Shown here: positions 7,224 through 8,803 of the stretch, piece after piece
How positions within the stretch are numbered: position 1 is the first letter of the stretch
Layout of the letters: every line of letters begins with the position of its first letter
Source: an uncultured Cellvibrio sp.
GTDB taxonomy: Bacteria; Pseudomonadota; Gammaproteobacteria; Pseudomonadales; Cellvibrionaceae
Assembly: GCA_946482345.1 (NCBI GenBank)
Contig: CAMLRJ010000111.1
Span: 1 to 8,803 of the forward strand
Reading direction: 5' to 3'
Length of the DNA: 8,803 nucleotides
Notes under the pieces: model-generated
Told to the model about the DNA's origin: nothing
The model's database searches: none
Seen by the model: only the letters and a program-made list of their open reading frames with translations
Made by a program: the position numbers and the translations under genes

Positions 7224-8803
7224 ATGCTGACACAACTTTGTATTCAGGATTTCACCCTGGTGGATAAGCTTGAAATGGATTTTTCGGCGGGCATGACGGT
7301 GATTACCGGGGAAACCGGTGCGGGCAAATCGATTTTGCTGGATGCACTGGGATTGGCTTTGGGAGATAAAACCGAAGCGGACAGAGTCAGGCAAGGGGCG
7401 ACACGTGCAGATATTGTGGCGACCTTTGATACTCAACGAATCCTGCAGGCACAGGAATGGTTGGTTCAGCACGATTTACAACAAGTGGATTCACCCAACG
7501 AATGCATTTTGCGACGACTGGTGAACAACGAAGGTAAATCCAAATCCTATATCAACGGCCAACCTGTCACCCTGCAACAGCTGCGAGAACTGGGAGAAAT
7601 GTTGATTGATATTCACAGCCAACATGAACACCAGTCCTTACTGCATAAAGATACCCATCTGCGTTTACTCGATGAATTTGGCCAGCACACAGAATTAGCC
7701 AAACAAGTGCGCGCCGCATTTTTGCAATGGCACGAATTACATGAACGTTTTGTGCGTTTGCGTGATAACTCGACGGAAGTGAATGCGCGTTATCAGCTCT
7801 TGCGTTATCAAGTGGAAGAATTGGAAACATTGGGATTGCAAGAGGGTGAAGTTGATCAACTGGAAAATGAACAAAAGTTATTGGCATCTGCTGAAGATAC
7901 GCTGACAGTTTGCCAACAGCTGGTTGATTTATGCAGCGATGATCGCCAGGGATTATCCTCACAGCTTTATCGCGCCTTGAATTTATTGCGGCAAGTGCAA
8001 CACAAATCCAAACATTTGCAAACAGCTGAGGAATTATTGCAAAACGCGCAAATTCAAATTGAAGAAGCACAACAGGAAATTGTACAGGACATGGATAAAT
8101 TTGAACTTGACCCTGAACGTTTGCAATTGATCGAACAGCGTTTGACCCAGGCTTACGATCTGGCGCGAAAACATCGTGTTAAAGCACAGGAGTTACCCGC
8201 ATTATTTTTGCAATTAAGCAATGAACTCAGTGAACTGGATGCAGGTGATGGCAAGCTGGATGAATTGCAGCAACAAGTGGATCACGCTGAAAAACATTTT
8301 ATGCAATTGGCGACAAAGTTATCGGATCAACGACAAAAGACAGGTAAAAAATTAGCCGCGCAAGTTAACGATCAATTAAAACTTTTGGCTATGTCCAGCG
8401 CCAATTTTACTTTGCAAATTGAGCGCGCGAATAAAGCGACGACCAAAGGATTGGATGATATTGAATTTTTAATTAGCACCAATCCGGGTCAAGCTGCAAA
8501 ATCTTTGGCGAAAGTGGCATCGGGCGGAGAATTGTCGCGCATCAGTTTGGCCATTCAAGTGGTCACAGCACAAACTTCTGCAATTCCAACGCTGGTATTT
8601 GATGAAGTTGATGTGGGTATTGGTGGTGCAACCGGTGAAATTGTTGGAAAACTGTTACGGCAATTAGGCGAAAAAGGACAAGTGTTATGCGTGACTCATC
8701 TTGCACAGGTTGCCAGCAAAGGTCATCAACATTTACAAGTACAAAAATCCATTAAAAACAACAAAGCGCAAAGCACTCTGGTTGCACTTGAAGGCGAAGA
8801 GCG
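7224..8803 (+). CDS. recN: RecN, SMC-like DNA double-strand-break repair ATPase (3' end cut by window)
   Basis: The open frame runs off the window after 526 complete codons; E. coli RecN has 553, so about 30 residues are missing. RecN is a cytoplasmic SMC-family ATPase that acts early in recombinational repair of double-strand breaks. The N-terminal ATPase half shows Walker A GETGAGKS (29-36) and the conserved LIDIHSQHEHQSLL segment. The middle (about 170-370) is a long Gln/Glu/Leu-rich coiled coil. The C-terminal ATPase half shows the signature SGGELSR (433-439), Walker B LVFDE (457-461) and the H-loop His (H492) in CVTHLAQVA. The start is supported by TGAGG at 7214-7218, five bases upstream, and by the MLxQLxIxxF family N-terminus. 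It lies 100 nt after the kinase gene, with its own promoter and LexA-type box. All key motifs are intact and no frameshift is seen. Confidence 0.97.
   Translation, partial: MLTQLCIQDFTLVDKLEMDFSAGMTVITGETGAGKSILLDALGLALGDKTEADRVRQGATRADIVATFDTQRILQAQEWLVQHDLQQVDSPNECILRRLVNNEGKSKSYINGQPVTLQQLRELGEMLIDIHSQHEHQSLLHKDTHLRLLDEFGQHTELAKQVRAAFLQWHELHERFVRLRDNSTEVNARYQLLRYQVEELETLGLQEGEVDQLENEQKLLASAEDTLTVCQQLVDLCSDDRQGLSSQLYRALNLLRQVQHKSKHLQTAEELLQNAQIQIEEAQQEIVQDMDKFELDPERLQLIEQRLTQAYDLARKHRVKAQELPALFLQLSNELSELDAGDGKLDELQQQVDHAEKHFMQLATKLSDQRQKTGKKLAAQVNDQLKLLAMSSANFTLQIERANKATTKGLDDIEFLISTNPGQAAKSLAKVASGGELSRISLAIQVVTAQTSAIPTLVFDEVDVGIGGATGEIVGKLLRQLGEKGQVLCVTHLAQVASKGHQHLQVQKSIKNNKAQSTLVALEGEE

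Noticed and set aside
7101..7472. 123-codon minus-strand frame spanning the kinase-recN gap
   Set aside because: It overlaps the ends of two well-supported genes and the promoter/LexA region; composition gives no sign of a real protein.
7567..8070. 167-codon open frame on the minus strand
   Set aside because: It lies wholly inside recN, which has unmistakable RecN motifs; the antisense product shows no recognisable domain.

Overview
The window reads as a chromosomal segment of a gammaproteobacterium. UbiB and RecN are close, full-length-type matches to the Enterobacterales/Pseudomonas forms as I remember them. The recN promoter carries a LexA-type operator of the Pseudomonas/E. coli kind. 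The AT-leaning base composition, the AT-rich intergenic DNA and the rich c-di-GMP signalling would suit a Cellvibrio-like (Cellvibrionaceae) bacterium, but that genus-level guess is inference. All four genes lie on the + strand. I see no mobile element, CRISPR array, tRNA or rRNA.

Layout: (1) 1-309 is a very AT-rich non-coding leader with phased T-tracts and a candidate -10 box close to the first gene. (2) 310-1854 is ubiB, the atypical kinase/ATPase of ubiquinone biosynthesis. No ubiJ or ubiE end is visible immediately upstream, where they lie in many gammaproteobacteria. (3) 1855-1950 is a short intergenic region with an extended -10 promoter and an imperfect direct repeat. (4) 1951-3777 is a response regulator with REC-GGDEF-EAL architecture. 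Its cyclase motif is degenerate (GGDRF) and its EAL domain keeps the catalytic residues. (5) 3761-7123 is a 1120-residue hybrid sensor histidine kinase (MASE1-CHASE-type sensor-PAS-HisKA-HATPase_c-REC-helical tail), overlapping the regulator by 17 nt. (6) 7124-7223 is an intergenic region with a promoter and a LexA-type box. (7) 7224-8803 is recN, cut by the window edge about 30 codons before its expected end.

The regulator and hybrid kinase form a translationally coupled two-gene signalling module. A membrane/periplasmic signal sensed by MASE1/CHASE/PAS is likely passed by phosphotransfer to the REC domain of a protein predicted to degrade c-di-GMP. ubiB (respiratory quinone synthesis) and recN (SOS-induced double-strand-break repair) are housekeeping genes flanking this module. 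I found no wholly new system. The points most worth a second look are the degenerate cyclase paired with an intact-looking phosphodiesterase, the altered DFG-equivalent motif and shortened membrane anchor in UbiB, and the odd leader and start region of ubiB.
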